From contig NZ_JBEPNO010000001.1 of NCBI RefSeq assembly GCF_040546275.1, positions 558,001 through 622,000 on the forward strand: a stretch of DNA of 64,000 nucleotides, read 5' to 3'. Numbering within the stretch: the stretch's first letter is position 1; each line of letters opens with the position of its first letter. Positions 63,407 to 64,000 of the stretch are shown in pieces. Source of the stretch: Nakamurella sp040546275. Its GTDB lineage: Bacteria; Actinomycetota; Actinomycetes; Mycobacteriales; Nakamurellaceae. Both the position numbers and the translations under genes were made by a program. The notes beneath the pieces are model-generated. The model saw only the letters and a program-made list of their open reading frames with translations, searched no databases and had not been told where the DNA came from.

Positions 63407-64000
63407 CTGATACCGGAGTCCCGGAGGGTATTCCCGGCGACCCGAGGCTGGATTCCTACCGCTCGCTGTTCGACCTGACGGGTCGGCATGCGCTGGTGAT
63501 CGGTGCCGGCGGGATCGGGTCCGAGGTGGCGCTGGCGCTGGCCGCACACGGCGCGCAGGTCACCGCAGCCGACCTCGACCGGGAGGTGGCCCGCTCGACT
63601 GCGGACGCCTGCCACGGCGACGCGGTGAGTGTGGACGTCACCGATACTGCCTCCGTCGCCGAGCTGCTGACCCACGGCGTCCCGGACGTCCTGGTCACCA
63701 CCGTCGGGATGAACGTCCGCAAGCCGATTGCTGACTACTCCGACGACGAGTTCGACCGGGTGATCACGCTGAACCTGCGGGGGGTCTTCACCCTGCTCCG
63801 CGCTTTCGGCCCGGCGATGGCGGAGCGCGGCAGCGGCTCGTTCGTCGCATTCTCCTCGATCCGGGCGCAGACGGTAGAGCCCGGTCAGGGTGTCTACGCC
63901 GCGAGCAAGGCGGGGCTCGTACAGCTCCTGCGGACGGCCGCGGCCGAGTTCGGTCACTCGGGAGTCCGATTCAACGCCGTGGCCCCCGGGGTCGTCGCCA
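63403..64000 (+). CDS. Short-chain dehydrogenase/reductase, 3' end outside window
   Basis: SDR oxidoreductase; 199 codons are visible before the window ends. The cofactor loop is variant (LVIGAGGIGSEVALALAAHG, about residues 31-50), and the usual NNAG is replaced by TTVGMNV. Catalytic Ser and Tyr-x3-Lys are present (AFSSIRAQTVEPGQGVYAASKAG), followed by RFNAVAPGVVA. ADLDRE after strand 2 suggests NAD rather than NADP. ATG 63403 overlaps the ALDH stop. It is probably the last or a middle step of the same catabolic operon. Confidence 0.9.
   Translation, partial: MTDTGVPEGIPGDPRLDSYRSLFDLTGRHALVIGAGGIGSEVALALAAHGAQVTAADLDREVARSTADACHGDAVSVDVTDTASVAELLTHGVPDVLVTTVGMNVRKPIADYSDDEFDRVITLNLRGVFTLLRAFGPAMAERGSGSFVAFSSIRAQTVEPGQGVYAASKAGLVQLLRTAAAEFGHSGVRFNAVAPGVVA

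Overview
The window is high-GC DNA with GTG/TTG starts, many 1-4 nt gene overlaps and actinobacterial families (MptB, OpcA, acVLRF1, DUF3097, a SCO4848-like protein, VapBC). Gene order follows the Mycobacterium tuberculosis Rv1445c-Rv1488 neighbourhood closely (pgl-opcA-zwf-tal-tkt / ctaB / ctaA-ABC-mptB / sufRBDCSU-sufT ... abcF-HTH-echA ... acnR-acn / ripA-like-moxR-DUF58-VWA-fabG-inhA ... nfeD-SPFH). There are no PE/PPE genes and sufB has no intein. I infer a free-living, non-mycobacterial actinomycete, possibly Nakamurella or a relative; the genus is a guess.

Layout. 1-7.5 kb, minus strand: central carbon metabolism (tkt, tal, zwf, opcA, pgl, then the 5' part of mdh). 7.7-13.5 kb: haem biosynthesis for cytochrome oxidase (ctaB plus strand, ctaA minus strand), a two-gene ABC exporter and the mannosyltransferase mptB. 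13.7-20.6 kb: a complete SUF iron-sulfur operon under SufR, with an operator that overlaps the sufR start codon, ending in a SufT-like protein with a His-rich repeat tail. 20.7-26.4 kb, the most accessory-looking part: a DMT transporter behind a possible leader peptide, then vapB-vapC-dgt-acVLRF1 with each junction overlapping by 4 nt and two identical palindromes in front, then a frameshifted gene and small unknown genes. 26.5-39.8 kb: tex, an ABC-F ATPase, a small HTH protein, a crotonase, a methyltransferase, membrane proteins, and acnR-acn with an AcnR-type operator in the acn promoter. 39.8-54.2 kb: a secretory or membrane protein of unknown role, a RipA-like NlpC/P60 hydrolase carrying an Excalibur domain, the moxR-DUF58-VWA set, the FAS-II reductases fabG and inhA, a CsbD protein, DUF3097, and an nfeD-SPFH pair. 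54.3-64 kb: a tightly coupled catabolic operon with a Dpp/Opp-type peptide transporter, an M20 amidohydrolase, a P1 (DmpA/NylC-type) self-processing hydrolase, an aldehyde dehydrogenase and an SDR cut by the window end.

Signals beyond the genes: two copies of a dispersed palindromic intergenic element built on a 19-bp unit (upstream of mptB and upstream of abcF); a 27-bp tandem array; a 15-bp coding repeat; a decayed duplication of the sufU 3' end; and regulatory sites for sufR, acn and vapBC. No tRNA, rRNA, CRISPR array, insertion sequence or prophage was seen.
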